DNA of 64,000 bases from assembly GCF_000517385.1 (NCBI RefSeq), contig NZ_BAUW01000002.1:1-64000 (forward strand), in the 5' to 3' direction. A model generated the notes under the pieces. It had not been told where the DNA came from and did not search any database. It saw only the letters and a list, made by a program, of their open reading frames with translations. Both the position numbers and the translations under genes were made by a program. Below, piece by piece: positions 41,268 through 52,265 of this stretch; the first letter of the stretch is position 1, and every line of letters begins with the position of its first letter. Source of the stretch: Mesobacillus boroniphilus JCM 21738. GTDB lineage: Bacteria; Bacillota; Bacilli; Bacillales; Cytobacillaceae.

Positions 41268-43343
41268 ATGTCGGATTTTTTAGTCATCGTCGAATCGCCT
41301 GCAAAGGCTAAGACGATTGAGCGTTATCTTGGAAAAAAATATAAAGTGAAAGCCTCTATGGGGCATTTGATAGATTTGCCTAAGAGCCAGATGGGAATCG
41401 ATACGAAAAATAATTATAATCCCAAGTACATTACAATCCGGGGTAAGGGACCGGTTCTGAAGGAATTGAAATCTGCAGCAAAAAAAGCTAAGAAAGTCTA
41501 TCTCGCGGCTGACCCCGACAGAGAAGGGGAAGCAATTGCATGGCACTTGGCCAAAAGTCTTGACGTTGATGTCCATTCTGATTGCAGGGTTGTATTTAAT
41601 GAGATAACCAAGGATGCCATCAAGGAATCTTTTAAACATCCCCGGGCGATCAATATGGACCTTGTAGATGCCCAGCAGGCACGTCGTGCTCTGGACAGAC
41701 TAGTAGGATATAATATCAGTCCGCTGCTTTGGAAGAAGGTCAAGAAGGGGCTGAGCGCAGGACGCGTGCAATCTGTTGCCTTAAGGATGATCATTGATCG
41801 TGAGAAGGAAATCGCTGCGTTTGTTCCGGAAGAGTATTGGACAATCGGTGCGGAATTCCTGAAAGGCAAAAGTTCTTTTGAAGCTTCTTTTTACGGAATT
41901 GGCAAAGAAAAAACTGATTTGAAATCAGAAGATGATGTCAAGAACATCCTGAAACAAGTACAGGGGAACAAATTCACTGTTGAGTCGGTGACGAAGAAAG
42001 AACGTAAACGTCATCCTGCACCGCCATTCATTACCTCTTCACTGCAACAAGAGGCAGCACGAAAGCTTAACTTCCGTGCCAAAAAGACAATGATGCTTGC
42101 GCAGCAGCTTTATGAAGGTATCGACCTAGGAAAAGAAGGCACAGTCGGTTTAATCACCTATATGAGAACGGACTCTACCAGGATTTCTGAAGTTGCACAA
42201 GGCGAAGCAAGGGAGTATATCACTGGTCAGTATGGTGAAAAGTTCATTCAGACAGAGGCCAGGAAAGATAAGAAACAGTCCAATGCTCAGGATGCCCATG
42301 AAGCGATCCGGCCAACAAGTACAATGAAGGTTCCTGAGACGATAAAGGAATTCCTTTCAAGGGATCAATACAGGCTTTACAAACTTATATGGGAACGCTT
42401 CGTCGCAAGCCAGATGGCTCCAGCGATCATGGATACGATGAGTGTTGATTTAAAGAACGGGGAAGTAACTTTCCGTGCGACAGGATCTAAGGTTAAATTC
42501 GCAGGCTTCATGAAGGTTTATGTAGAAGGTACGGATGACCAGGTGGAAGAAAAGGATAAATTCCTTCCTGAACTAAAGCAAGGTGACGAGGTCACGAAGA
42601 AAGATATCGAACCGAAGCAGCACTTTACACAGCCGCCTCCAAGATATACAGAAGCAAGGCTCGTCAGGACGCTTGAGGAAATGGGGATCGGCCGGCCATC
42701 AACATACGCGCCAACCCTTGATACTATCCAGAAGAGAGGCTATGTGTCACTTGATAACAAGCGATTCGTGCCTACAGAACTTGGCGAAGTGATCCATGAG
42801 CTTATGCTGGAATTCTTCCCGGGAATTCTTGACCTCGAGTTCACCGCCAAAATGGAACAGAACCTCGATAATGTCGAAGATGGGAAAATCAATTGGGTCA
42901 AAGTCATTGACGAATTCTACCGTGGTTTTGAGAAAAATCTTGAAGTAGCGGAAAAAGAAATGCAAGAAATTGAAATTAAGGATGAACCCGCCGGGGAAGA
43001 TTGTGATCAGTGCGATTCACCGATGGTATTCAAGATGGGACGCTACGGTAAGTTTATGGCCTGCAGCAATTTCCCTGACTGCAGGAACACAAAGGCAATC
43101 GTCAAGGAGATAGGGGTCAAGTGCCCTAAGTGTGAAGAAGGTAATATCATTGAGCGGAAGAGCAAGAAACGCCGGATTTTTTACGGCTGCGATCGTTTCC
43201 CAGAATGTGATTTCCTTTCATGGGATAAACCACTTGCAAGGAAATGCCCTAAATGCGAAAATATGCTAGTTGAAAAGAGGCTTAAAAAGGGCGTCCAGGT
43301 TCAGTGTACAGAATGCGACTATAAAGAAGAACCACAAAGCTAG
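41268..43343 (+). CDS. topA: DNA topoisomerase I
   Basis: Type IA enzyme that relaxes negative supercoils. TOPRIM start [17 protein letters not shown] with [13 protein letters not shown], catalytic Tyr298 in [12 protein letters not shown], and three C-terminal four-cysteine zinc ribbons ([22 protein letters not shown]). 691 residues, the B. subtilis length, intact. CTAAGGAGGAC upstream. Confidence 0.97.
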   Translation: MSDFLVIVESPAKAKTIERYLGKKYKVKASMGHLIDLPKSQMGIDTKNNYNPKYITIRGKGPVLKELKSAAKKAKKVYLAADPDREGEAIAWHLAKSLDVDVHSDCRVVFNEITKDAIKESFKHPRAINMDLVDAQQARRALDRLVGYNISPLLWKKVKKGLSAGRVQSVALRMIIDREKEIAAFVPEEYWTIGAEFLKGKSSFEASFYGIGKEKTDLKSEDDVKNILKQVQGNKFTVESVTKKERKRHPAPPFITSSLQQEAARKLNFRAKKTMMLAQQLYEGIDLGKEGTVGLITYMRTDSTRISEVAQGEAREYITGQYGEKFIQTEARKDKKQSNAQDAHEAIRPTSTMKVPETIKEFLSRDQYRLYKLIWERFVASQMAPAIMDTMSVDLKNGEVTFRATGSKVKFAGFMKVYVEGTDDQVEEKDKFLPELKQGDEVTKKDIEPKQHFTQPPPRYTEARLVRTLEEMGIGRPSTYAPTLDTIQKRGYVSLDNKRFVPTELGEVIHELMLEFFPGILDLEFTAKMEQNLDNVEDGKINWVKVIDEFYRGFEKNLEVAEKEMQEIEIKDEPAGEDCDQCDSPMVFKMGRYGKFMACSNFPDCRNTKAIVKEIGVKCPKCEEGNIIERKSKKRRIFYGCDRFPECDFLSWDKPLARKCPKCENMLVEKRLKKGVQVQCTECDYKEEPQS

Positions 43344-43369
43344 AGTGAGCCCTTGGGCTCACTCTTTAT
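43341..43369 (+). terminator. Terminator after topA
   Basis: AGAGTGAGC pairs with GCTCACTCT (arms 42-52 and 55-65 of 43300) with TTTA after it; overlaps the topA stop. Confidence 0.8.
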
Positions 43370-43388
43370 GTTTGGGAAGTGCGCTGCC

Positions 43389-43541
43389 GGGGCTGGTCAA
43401 GGCGCTTCCGCTTTTCTTTGTCCAGCTCCAGCGCCTAGCCCCTCGAGTCGTTTCGGTCTGCCAATGAAGTCAAAGAACGACTTCACTGTCAGGCCCTCCA
43501 ACGCTTGTCGGGGCTGGTCAAGGCGCTTCCGCTTTTCTTTT
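43389..43541. repeat. GC-rich intergenic repeat, copy 2, flanked by a 31-bp direct repeat
   Basis: The 31-base string beginning GGGGCTGGTCAAGGCGCTTC occurs exactly at 43389-43419 and 43510-43540. Between them is a full copy of the 13.5 kb repeat, with TCCAGCGCCT, TCGTTTCGGTC, AAGTCAAAGAACGACTTCA and CCTCCAACGCTTGTCGGGGC. The central hairpin is imperfect here. This and AT-rich flanks fill the 430-base gap before trmFO; the open frame across it is an artefact. Confidence 0.85.
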
Positions 43542-43774
43542 TTGAATCTTTTTTCTTTCTTTTTCGTAAAGGAAAGTGCAAAATGGTACAGGAATCAGGG
43601 TAAAGTAAGTAAGATTGAGTATATAATAGAAGCTTTATGTCAAGGCAGATGTTATAATAATTCTTTTGGAAAGGCAGATGCTTCTATTCTGCCTGTTAAG
43701 GTCCTATTAGACATTGCAACTTGGATTAGAATAAGCACACGCGTAACTTTTAAAAGCTACTGGAGGAAATAGAA
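43542..43774. other. Spacer before trmFO
   Basis: AT-rich sequence. A TATAAT lies at 43622-43627 without a good -35. Nothing else seen. Confidence 0.35.
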
Positions 43775-45082
43775 ATGACCGAAGCTACAGTAAATGTCGT
43801 TGGCGCCGGCTTAGCCGGAAGTGAAGCTGCATGGCAGCTTGCCGAAAGAGGCATCAAAGTGAACTTATATGAGATGAGGCCTGTAAAGCAGACACCTGCT
43901 CACCATACAGATAAATTTGCTGAACTGGTATGCAGTAACTCTTTGCGCGCAAATACATTAACAAATGCAGTGGGTGTATTAAAAGAAGAGATGAGAAAGC
44001 TTGACTCTGTCATCATGGGGTCAGCAGACGCATGTGCTGTACCGGCAGGCGGAGCTTTGGCAGTAGATCGCCATGAGTTCTCGGCACATGTTACTAGCCG
44101 TGTGAAGGGACATCCTAATGTTACTGTATTTAATGAAGAAATCACAGAAATCCCACAGGGGCCGACCATCATCGCTACGGGGCCATTGACAAGCCAGGCG
44201 TTGTCCCAACAACTGAAGGAGCTTACTGGGGAAGAATATTTATATTTTTATGACGCGGCAGCTCCCATTATTGAAAAAGACAGCATCGACATGGATAAGG
44301 TCTATCTGAAATCCCGATATGACAAAGGGGAAGCCGCATACCTTAACTGTCCGATGACAGAGGAAGAATTCGATCGTTTTTATGAAGCTTTGATTTCTGC
44401 TGAAACAGTTCCGCTTAAAGAATTTGAAAAAGAAATCTTTTTTGAAGGCTGTATGCCGATCGAGGTCATGGGCCAAAGAGGAAGGAAGACGATGCTTTTC
44501 GGGCCGATGAAGCCGGTTGGCCTGGAGGATCCTAGAACTGGTAAGCGGCCTTATGCCGTAGTTCAGCTTCGTCAGGATGATGCTGCTGGAACACTTTTCA
44601 ACATTGTAGGCTTCCAGACTCATCTTAAATGGGGACCGCAAAAGGAAGTTATTCAATCGATTCCGGGATTGGAAAATGCTGAAATTATTCGGTACGGTGT
44701 CATGCATCGTAATACCTTTATCAACTCACCTAAGGTTTTAAAAGCAACATATCAATTCAGGAATAGAGAAAATCTATTCTTTGCAGGACAAATGACTGGG
44801 GTTGAAGGGTATGTGGAATCTGCAGCGAGCGGCATGATTGCTGGAATCAATGCTGCACGTCTTGTAAAAGGTGAAGAGCCAGTGGAATTCCCGCATGAAA
44901 CAGCAATGGGAAGCATGGCCAGATATATTACAACAACGAACGCGAAAAACTTCCAGCCGATGAATGCAAATTTCGGGCTTTTCCCTGATCTTCCAGAAAA
45001 AATCAAGGCTAAGCAGGAACGTAATGAGAAGCATGCTTCCAGAGCATTGGAAACAATTCAGAAATTTGCGAAAAATTTGTAA
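43775..45082 (+). CDS. trmFO: tRNA (uracil54-C5)-methyltransferase TrmFO (folate-dependent)
   Basis: Makes ribothymidine in the T-loop using methylenetetrahydrofolate and FAD. FAD-binding start [64 protein letters not shown]. 435 residues, intact. GGAGGAAATAG upstream. Confidence 0.97.
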   Translation: MTEATVNVVGAGLAGSEAAWQLAERGIKVNLYEMRPVKQTPAHHTDKFAELVCSNSLRANTLTNAVGVLKEEMRKLDSVIMGSADACAVPAGGALAVDRHEFSAHVTSRVKGHPNVTVFNEEITEIPQGPTIIATGPLTSQALSQQLKELTGEEYLYFYDAAAPIIEKDSIDMDKVYLKSRYDKGEAAYLNCPMTEEEFDRFYEALISAETVPLKEFEKEIFFEGCMPIEVMGQRGRKTMLFGPMKPVGLEDPRTGKRPYAVVQLRQDDAAGTLFNIVGFQTHLKWGPQKEVIQSIPGLENAEIIRYGVMHRNTFINSPKVLKATYQFRNRENLFFAGQMTGVEGYVESAASGMIAGINAARLVKGEEPVEFPHETAMGSMARYITTTNAKNFQPMNANFGLFPDLPEKIKAKQERNEKHASRALETIQKFAKNL

Positions 45083-45142
45083 TTTATATTGCGAGGACTA
45101 TTTAAATATGATACTATTTAGTAGCCCTTGTGAGGTGACGAG

Positions 45143-46044
45143 ATGGAAGCAAATGTGAACAATTCTTTAAACTTATTTATTGAATATTTACAAATTGAAA
45201 AAAATTACTCACAATATACTATTGAACATTATCAACATGATATTAGGGGATTTTTTTGTTCATGTCTGAACAAGGCCTGACCAGTCTTGATGATGTTGAG
45301 TATGCTGATACAAGGATTTACCTCACGAAATTATTCGATCAGCAGCTCTCCAGAAAGTCTGTCGCCCGCAAGATTTCATGTATGCGCAGCTTTTATAAGT
45401 TTTTGCTTCGTGAAAAAATGGTAGAAGATAATCCTTTTTCCCTTGTATCCATACCAAAACTGGAAAAGCGATTGCCAGATTTTTTTTATGAAGAGGAACT
45501 TTCCCAGCTATTTAATGCATGTGAAACCGAAACAGCGATTGGAAAAAGGAACAAAGCCCTTTTGGAACTTCTTTACGCTACTGGAATCCGTGTAGGTGAG
45601 TGCTGTAAAATCCAGCTGAAGGATATAGATTTATCTTCATCTACAGTTTTAATTCATGGAAAAAGGAAAAAGGATAGATATGTGCCTTTCGGTAGTTTTG
45701 CTCAGGATGCGATTGAAGACTACATAAAGAATGGAAGACCAGATCTTCTTAAGAATAAAGATGATCATGGCCATTTGTTCTTGAATTTCCGGGGTGGGCC
45801 TCTCACAGACAGAGGAATCAGGGAGATCCTGAATAAGCTGATTGAAAAGTCTGCCCTGACAGGAAAAATTCATCCCCATAAACTGCGCCATTCCTTTGCC
45901 ACACACATGATGAGCAATGGAGCGGATATGAGGACTGTCCAGGAGCTAATGGGCCATGCGTTCCTGTCTTCAACGCAAGTATATACCCATGTTACGAAAG
46001 AGCACTTACGCAAGATTTATATGTCACATCATCCGAGGGCTTAA
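45143..46044 (+). CDS. xerC: Site-specific tyrosine recombinase XerC/CodV (frameshifted)
   Basis: With XerD/RipX resolves chromosome dimers at dif. N-terminal SAM-like domain [20 protein letters not shown], catalytic domain with Arg in [19 protein letters not shown] (HxxR), [16 protein letters not shown] (His and Tyr nucleophile). A lesion near 45257, in a run of seven T after GGA, drops one base in the GFF(V/L/M)FMSEQG segment. Repaired length is about 300 residues. First gene of the codV-hslVU-codY cluster. Confidence 0.94.
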
Positions 46045-46063
46045 GCAAAAGGAGGACGAAGGA

Positions 46064-46606
46064 ATGTCAGAATTCCATGCCACAACGATATTTGCTGTTC
46101 AACATAAAGGCCAATGCGCAATGTCAGGCGATGGCCAGGTGACCTTTGGGAATGCTGTAGTGATGAAACACACAGCAAAGAAAGTCCGAAAGTTGTTTAA
46201 TGGTAAAGTAATTGCTGGATTTGCCGGTTCAGTAGCAGATGCGTTCACCCTGTTTGAGATGTTCGAAAGCAAGCTCGAGGAATACAATGGAAATCTCCAA
46301 AGAGCCGCGGTCGAACTTGCAAAGCAATGGAGAAGTGATAAAGTCTTAAGGAAACTCGAGGCAATGCTGATTGTATTGAATGAGGCTGATATGCTTCTTA
46401 TTTCTGGAACAGGCGAAGTCATTGAGCCTGATGATGGCATTCTGGCGATAGGTTCTGGAGGTAATTATGCCTTGTCTGCTGGCCGTGCATTAAAGCAATA
46501 TGCTGGAGAACATTTAACAGCAAAAGAAATCGCGAAATCTTCATTGGAAATTGCTGCTGATATTTGTGTTTACACAAACCACAATATTATCGTGGAAGAA
46601 CTGTAA
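46064..46606 (+). CDS. hslV: ATP-dependent protease, peptidase subunit HslV (ClpQ/CodW)
   Basis: Proteasome-like peptidase driven by HslU. It begins [16 protein letters not shown], so it has the short Bacillus N-terminal extension ahead of the TTI of E. coli HslV; Bacillus CodW is known to use an N-terminal Ser, and Ser2 is conserved here. [15 protein letters not shown] and [14 protein letters not shown] are typical. 180 residues. GGAGGACGAAGG precedes the ATG at 46064. Confidence 0.95.
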   Translation: MSEFHATTIFAVQHKGQCAMSGDGQVTFGNAVVMKHTAKKVRKLFNGKVIAGFAGSVADAFTLFEMFESKLEEYNGNLQRAAVELAKQWRSDKVLRKLEAMLIVLNEADMLLISGTGEVIEPDDGILAIGSGGNYALSAGRALKQYAGEHLTAKEIAKSSLEIAADICVYTNHNIIVEEL

Positions 46607-46625
46607 CGGAAAAGGAGTGTTGAGT

Positions 46626-48028
46626 GTGAAGCAAACGACAAATTTAACTCCAAGGCAGATTGTGGAAAAGCTGGACCAATATATTATCGGTCAAAAGGAT
46701 GCAAAAAAAGCTGTTGCAGTTGCTCTCAGGAACAGATACCGCCGCGGCTTGCTCGCTGAGAATATCCGGGATGAAATCATCCCTAAGAATATCCTGATGA
46801 TTGGGCCTACTGGAGTAGGCAAAACAGAAATTGCCAGAAGAATGGCTAAGTTAGTTGGCGCTCCTTTCGTCAAGGTGGAAGCGACTAAGTTCACTGAAGT
46901 CGGTTATGTTGGCCGTGATGTCGAATCCATGGTTCGGGATCTTGTTGAAACCTCAATCAGGCTTGTAAAAGAGGAAAAAATGGAGAATGTAAAGGAACCG
47001 GCAGAAGAAAATGCAAACCGCCGTCTTGTCGAACTGTTAGTCCCATCAGCGAAAAAATCCGTCAATTACAAAAATCCACTGGAAATGTTGTTCGGCGGAA
47101 GCCAGCAGCCTGAACAAGAGCAAAACCAATCAGAAGATTTGGGGTTATTCGAAAAGCGTAAAACCATCAAGGAAAAGCTCGAAAAAGGTGAGCTTGAGGA
47201 TGAGCTGGTAACCGTTGAAGTCGAGGAGCAGACGCCTTCCATGTTTGATATGCTCCAGGGTTCTGGTATGGAACAAATGGGAATGAATATGCAGGATGCT
47301 TTGAGTGGATTGGTGCCTAAGAAACGCAAGAAACGAAGGCTGCCTGTACGTGAGGCCAGGAAGGTATTAATCAATGAGGAAGCCCATAAGCTGATTGATA
47401 TGGATGAGGTGACTCAGGATGCTACATACCGTGCTGAGCAGGCAGGCATCATTTTCATTGATGAAATTGATAAAATTGCCAGCAAGAATTCCGGCGGTTC
47501 CAGTGCAGATGTTTCTCGTGAGGGTGTTCAGAGGGACATACTTCCAGTTGTGGAAGGGTCGACTGTTAACACGAAGTACGGTCCTGTAAAAACAGACCAT
47601 ATCTTGTTTGTCGCTGCAGGTGCTTTCCACATGGCGAAGCCTTCCGACCTGATACCTGAATTGCAAGGGCGTTTCCCAATCAGGTAGAGCTTACTAAGCT
47701 GACAGTTGAGGACTTTTACAGGATTCTTGTAGAGCCTGATAATGCACTTACAAAGCAATATGAAGCTTTATTGGAAACAGAAGGTATACAAATTGAATTT
47801 TCTGACGATGCTATTCGTAAAATAGCTGAAGTCGCTTATGATGTGAATCAGAATACGGATAACATCGGAGCGCGAAGACTGCAGACGATTCTTGAGAAGC
47901 TGCTTGAAGACCTGAGCTTTGAAGCTCCAGATATCAATCTGGAGAAGGTTGCGATCACTCCGCAATATGTAGAAGAAAAACTTGGCGCGATCTCAAGAAA
48001 CAAAGATTTAAGCCAGTTCATATTATAA
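46626..48028 (+). CDS. hslU: ATP-dependent protease, ATPase subunit HslU (ClpY/CodX; frameshifted)
   Basis: AAA+ unfoldase for Hsl[18 protein letters not shown], Walker [16 protein letters not shown], an intermediate I domain rich in Glu/Gln (near residues 115-230), Walker [22 protein letters not shown], and the C-terminal [13 protein letters not shown] lesion near 47684 (AGGGTAGAG read AGGTAGAG) truncates it right after GRFPIR. Repaired length is about 467 residues. GTG start with AAAGGAGTG upstream. Confidence 0.95.
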
Positions 48029-48156
48029 TGGGTAATCGTTTTAATGCATACTCAATAGGGTAGACAAAAAATGACTGCTTATTGTGGTAAAGTATTGAAA
48101 CTAGCCAGGATTAAAATAAATGATTTTTTGTTTGAAGCAAATAGGAGGAAGAAACA

Positions 48157-48935
48157 ATGGACTTACTATCAAAAACTAGAAAAATTAATGCCCTGCTCCA
48201 AAAAGCTGCAGGCAAACCGGTAAACTTCAAAGAAATGTCAGAAACTCTAAGTGAAGTAATCGAGGCCAACATCTTTGTTGTCAGCCGCAGAGGGAAGCTA
48301 TTAGGGTTAGGAATCAATCAGCAAATCGAAAATGACCGAATGGTTAAAATGTTAGAAGACCGCCAATTCCCTGAAGAGTATACAAAGAATCTTTTCAATA
48401 TACAGGAGACATCACCGAACCTGGATGTTGAGAGTGAGTACACTGCATTCCCTGTTGAAAACAAAGAACTTTTCAAAAACGGCTTAAAAACGATCGTACC
48501 GATTATCGCGGCGGTGAGCGTCTAGGTACATTGATCCTTGCCCGTCTTGAAGAACAATTCCACGACGATGACCTAATTCTTGGGGAATATGGCGCGACCG
48601 TTGTAGGGATGGAAATCCTTCGTGAAAAGGCTGAAGAGATTGAGGATGAAGCACGAAGCAAAGCTGTAGTCCAAATGGCTATCAGTTCATTATCCTACAG
48701 TGAACTGGAAGCGATCGAGCACATCTTTGAAGAACTTAACGGAAAAGAAGGCCTTCTAGTTGCTTCTAAAATAGCTGACAGAGTCGGCATCACTCGTTCC
48801 GTAATCGTCAATGCACTGCGCAAGCTAGAAAGCGCAGGAGTTATCGAATCTCGTTCCCTTGGAATGAAAGGAACTTATATCAAAGTATTAAATGACAAGT
48901 TCCTATTTGAACTTGAAAAACTTAAAAACAATTAA
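48157..48935 (+). CDS. codY: GTP- and BCAA-sensing pleiotropic repressor CodY (frameshifted)
   Basis: Represses stationary-phase, amino-acid and, in B. subtilis, motility genes while isoleucine/valine/leucine and GTP are high. N-terminal GAF domain ([15 protein letters not shown]), C-terminal winged HTH ([24 protein letters not shown]). A lesion near 48508 (ATCGGCGGCGG read ATCGCGGCGG) breaks [17 protein letters not shown], in the GAF/linker part. Repaired length is exactly 259 residues, the family length. AGGAGGAAG upstream. Confidence 0.96.
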
Positions 48936-48944
48936 ATAATAATG

Positions 48945-48976
48945 AAAAAATCCGCTGAACTTCAGCGGATTTTTTG
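48945..48976 (+). terminator. Terminator after codY
   Basis: AAAAAATCCGCTGA (48945-48958) pairs with TCAGCGGATTTTTT, tiny loop ACT, T-run. Confidence 0.92.
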
Positions 48977-49321
48977 TCCTACTTGCGAGTTTAGTTAGCT
49001 AAGTACAAGTTTACGACCAGTTAATGTTACAAAAATATTGCGTTTTTTTTACACTCATCAAATTATCAAATTAAAATCGAGGGATTTTAAAAAGAAGATA
49101 ATGGAAAAAAGTTTTACCAATATAGCAATTTAGCCTTTCATCTGCCTGGAAAAATTAGAAATAGTGATTCGTTACTCCTATCTTTTTTTTAAAACTTTAC
49201 AAAAAAGAGGCTGCATTTATTGAAAATATAATATTAAGTAAACTAATAGGTCTTTTGTCCTGTTTTGAAAAATGAGCATTATGCATGATAAAAATTAACT
49301 GAAAGTACATAGACAGATTAT

Positions 49322-49350
49322 TTCAGATTCTTTACAATTAGGAATATAAT
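49322..49350 (+). promoter_or_regulatory. Candidate sigma-A promoter of the fla/che operon
   Basis: TATAAT (49345-49350) preceded at 17 bases by TTCAGA (49322-49327), 4 of 6 to consensus. About 70 bases before flgB. Confidence 0.5.
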
Positions 49351-49373
49351 GACGAAATTCACCAAGGAATTAC

Positions 49374-49388
49374 AAAATTCAGCAAAAT
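49374..49388 (+). promoter_or_regulatory. Candidate CodY box before flgB
   Basis: AAAATTCAGCAAAAT matches the CodY consensus AATTTTCWGAAAATT at 11 of 15 positions, including the central TTCAG. Placed just after the likely start site, where it would block transcription. Direct CodY control of fla/che is known in B. subtilis; this site is inferred. Confidence 0.35.
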
Positions 49389-49419
49389 AATCCAGTGGAG
49401 CAATTGCGAGGTGCAAAAA

Positions 49420-49815
49420 TTGAAGTTGTTTTCAAACACTGTATCAACCCTCGAGCATGCGTTGAACTATTCTTCTGCGAAGCAAAAAGTCATTTCGCAG
49501 AATATCGCGAATGTTGATACACCGAATTATAAAGCAAAGGACGTGTCCTTCAAGGCAGTATTTCAGGATGTAATGGGCAAATCCTTTCAAGCGAATAGAT
49601 CAGATGCCCGCCATTATGAATTCAGCAGCAAAGCGAGTCGTTTACCTGGAGTCGTTACTTATCCAAACGTGAATTATAACCAGAATGGAAACAGTGTTGA
49701 TCTGGATAAAGAAATGGCCGATTTGGCTACAAACCAAATTTACTATAATGCGCTGACTGAGAGGATTAATGGGAAATTCAACTCTCTCCAAACAGTCATT
49801 AGGGGAGGTAAGTAA
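49420..49815 (+). CDS. flgB: Flagellar basal-body rod protein FlgB
   Basis: Proximal rod subunit. QNIANVDTPNYKAKDVSFKAVF is the rod-protein signature; C-terminal helix region NQIYYNALTERINGKF. I prefer the TTG at 49420 (MKLFSNTVSTLE, preceded by GAGGTG with 6-base spacing) over the GTG at 49411, which would add three residues and has a poorer site. About 131 residues. First gene of the long flagellar operon. Confidence 0.94.
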   Translation: MKLFSNTVSTLEHALNYSSAKQKVISQNIANVDTPNYKAKDVSFKAVFQDVMGKSFQANRSDARHYEFSSKASRLPGVVTYPNVNYNQNGNSVDLDKEMADLATNQIYYNALTERINGKFNSLQTVIRGGK

Positions 49816-49817
49816 TC

Positions 49818-50267
49818 ATGACCATGTTTCATAGCATGAACACGACTGCATCAGCGTTAACTGCTCAGCGTCTCAGAATGGATGTCATTTCTTCCAACAT
49901 GGCGAATGTTGATTCGACCAGAGGTGTAAATGGTGAGCCATACCGCAGGAAAATGGTCGTCCTTCAACCTAAGGAAGGAAACTTTTCTTCATTCCTGAAT
50001 AAAGCAATGGGAAAAACAGACGGCTCAGGGGCTGGAAATGGAGTTAAAGTATCGAGAATAATAGAGGACAGGGAAAATCCTCTAAAGATGGTATATGATC
50101 CTGAACACCCAGATGCAAATCAAGAAGGATATGTTGTGTATCCCAATGTCGAACCATTAAGGGAAATGGTGGATTTAATAAGCGCGACACGATCTTATGA
50201 AGCAAATGTCACGGTTTTCAACGCTTCCAAGGGCATGATGATGAAAGCCCTTGAGATAGGAAAATAA
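49818..50267 (+). CDS. flgC: Flagellar basal-body rod protein FlgC
   Basis: Proximal rod subunit. TASALTAQRLRMDVISSNMANVDST and the C-terminal PNVEPLREMVDLISATRSYEANV are diagnostic. 149 residues, intact, 2 bases after flgB with AGGGGAGGT overlapping the end of flgB. Confidence 0.97.
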   Translation: MTMFHSMNTTASALTAQRLRMDVISSNMANVDSTRGVNGEPYRRKMVVLQPKEGNFSSFLNKAMGKTDGSGAGNGVKVSRIIEDRENPLKMVYDPEHPDANQEGYVVYPNVEPLREMVDLISATRSYEANVTVFNASKGMMMKALEIGK

Positions 50268-50279
50268 GGAGATAACTAA

Positions 50280-50591
50280 ATGAACTCAGCTGGGATTAAT
50301 TCTGTCAGCCAAATGGTCAGGCCATTTGAAACAAAAGTGTCTACTCCCACAACTACACCATACGAAGCGCAAAAAAGTTTTTCGTCCGTACTTAAGCAAT
50401 CTATTGAAAATTTAAATAAAACTCAGCTTCAGTCAGATGCAATGACGGGAAAACTAGCTCGTGGGGAAAACGTTGACCTCCATCAGGTAATGATTGCGAG
50501 CCAAAAGGCGAGCATTACACTGCAGGCTACAATGGAAGTCAGAAACAAAGTGGTTGAAGCATACCAGGAAATGATGAGAATGCAGGTTTAA
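50280..50591 (+). CDS. fliE: Hook-basal body protein FliE
   Basis: Links MS ring and rod. Small helical protein: SFSSVLKQSIENLNKTQLQSD, VDLHQVMIASQKASITLQ, VRNKVVEAYQEMMRMQV. 103 residues, intact. A 76-base gap before fliF. Confidence 0.96.
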   Translation: MNSAGINSVSQMVRPFETKVSTPTTTPYEAQKSFSSVLKQSIENLNKTQLQSDAMTGKLARGENVDLHQVMIASQKASITLQATMEVRNKVVEAYQEMMRMQV

Positions 50592-50667
50592 TAATATGAG
50601 CTAAAAACTAAGATTATATCGGTTATTAGCTGTATAAAAGAAGAGACTTAATAACCGGGGGATTGAA

Positions 50668-52254
50668 ATGAAAGAAACCGTTCAAAAGTATATACATACA
50701 ATGAAGGATTTCTGGCAGGGGCGCACCAGAAAGCAAAAAATCAGTTTTGGTGCGTCTATTTTCTTTGTTTTGACAGTAGCCGTCCTTACAGCCTATTTTA
50801 CCTCGAGGACATCCCTTGAGCCGCTTTATAGCAATCTTTCTCCAGCCGAGACTGGAAGTATCAAAGAAAGCCTTGATGCAAGGGGCATAAAATCTGAAAT
50901 TGCTGATGGTGGCAATACCATCCTTGTTCCGAAAGAAGCGGTTGATAGCTTGAAAGTTGAGCTGGCAGCTGAAGGGATTCCTAAATCGGGAAGTATCGAT
51001 TATTCATTTTTTAGCCAGAATGCCGGTCTCGGTATGACAGATAATGAATTCTTTGTCTTAAAACTGGATGCTATGCAAACAGAGCTTGCTGATTTGATGA
51101 AAGGAATAGACGGCGTCAATGATGCTAAGGTAATGATCAACCTGCCTGAAAAAGGTATTTTTGTTAGCGATAATGAGCAGCCTGCATCGGCATCCATTGT
51201 GCTAAGTACAAGCCCGGGCTATCAATCAAGGAAGATCAAATTAATGCACTCTATCACTTAGTGTCTAAAAGTGTTCCTAACCTCCCTACAGATAATATCG
51301 TCATCATGAATCAATTTTTTGAGTACTTTGATTTAAAAAATGAAAAAAATTCCAGTGGAGCCTCTTTTGCTTCTCAGCATCAAATCAAACAGCAAATTGA
51401 AAGAGATGTCCAAAGACAGGTCCAAAATTTGCTTGGCACTCTTATGGGACATGATAAAGTAGTAGTTTCCGTTACAGCCGATATAGACTTTACCCAGGAA
51501 AACAGAGAAGAAAACATCGTTGAGCCTGTTGATAAAGAAAATATGGAAGGAATCGCAATTAGTGCTCAACGAATTACTGAAACCTTCACTGGGAACGCAG
51601 ATCAAGCTGGTGGAATCCCCGAAGGTGGGAACTGGTGAAGCCATTGGAGCTCAATACCTTGAGGGAGCAAATGGCAACGGGGATTATGAGAGAGTCGAAG
51701 AAACAATTAATAATGAGGTCAGCAGAATTCGCAAGGAAATTACCGAGAGTCCATACAAGGTGAGAGATCTAGGGATTCAGGTGATGGTTGAACCGCCAAC
51801 ACCAGATGACCTCAATTCATTACCACAGGAACGTGTAGAGGATATTACAAAAATTCTTGGTACTATCGTCAGAACCACCATTGATAAAGAGTCGTTAGAC
51901 GCAGAGCTGACAGATGAAGTGATTGAAGACAAGGTGGTTGTGTCGGTTCAGCCGTTCAATGGGAAGGTAACCTTCGAAAATCAGGTTGTAGAAAAGCTGC
52001 CTTGGTGGGTATACCTTATTGGCGGATTATTGCTAGCGGGTATTGTAGTCTTATTACTTCTATTTATGAGATCAAGAAAGAGAGAAGTAGAAGAATATGT
52101 AATGGAAGAGAAATATGAACAAATTCGTGTTCCTGATGTGAACAAGGAATTCGAGACAGAAGGCACAATGAAGAAAAAACAGCTGGAAAAAATGGCGAAA
52201 GAGAAGCCTGAGGACTTCGCAAAGCTATTGCGAACTTGGATTTCTGAGGATTAG
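50668..52254 (+). CDS. fliF: Flagellar MS-ring protein FliF (two frameshifts)
   Basis: Forms the MS ring in the membrane. N-terminal helix ISFGASIFFVLTVAVLTAYFT, ring-building motifs LYSNLSPAETGSI, NAGLGMTDNEFFVLKLDAMQTELA; C-terminal helix WWVYLIGGLLLAGIVVLLLLF and FliG-binding tail ending LLRTWISED. Lesions: near 51235 (one base missing in SPGYQ-F-KEDQINALYHLV) and near 51629, where the shift is +1: two G lost from a G5 run (GGGGGAACT to GGGAACT) or one G gained. Repaired length is 528-529 residues. Confidence 0.94.
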
Positions 52255-52265
52255 GAGGAGGACCA

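Larger units (their letters stand above)
48977..49419. other. AT-rich fla/che upstream region
   Basis: About 440 bases without a gene, very AT-rich. It carries a plausible sigma-A -10 and a candidate CodY box next to flgB (listed separately). I looked for a sigma-D promoter (TAAA-N15-GCCGATAT) and found none. Confidence 0.5.

Noticed and set aside
43353-43772. 139-codon frame between topA and trmFO
   Set aside because: It crosses the GC-rich repeat and the topA terminator; the sequence is low complexity and unlike any protein I know.
48977-49410. Sigma-D promoter for the flagellar operon
   Set aside because: No TAAA with a GCCGATAT-like box at the right spacing was found.
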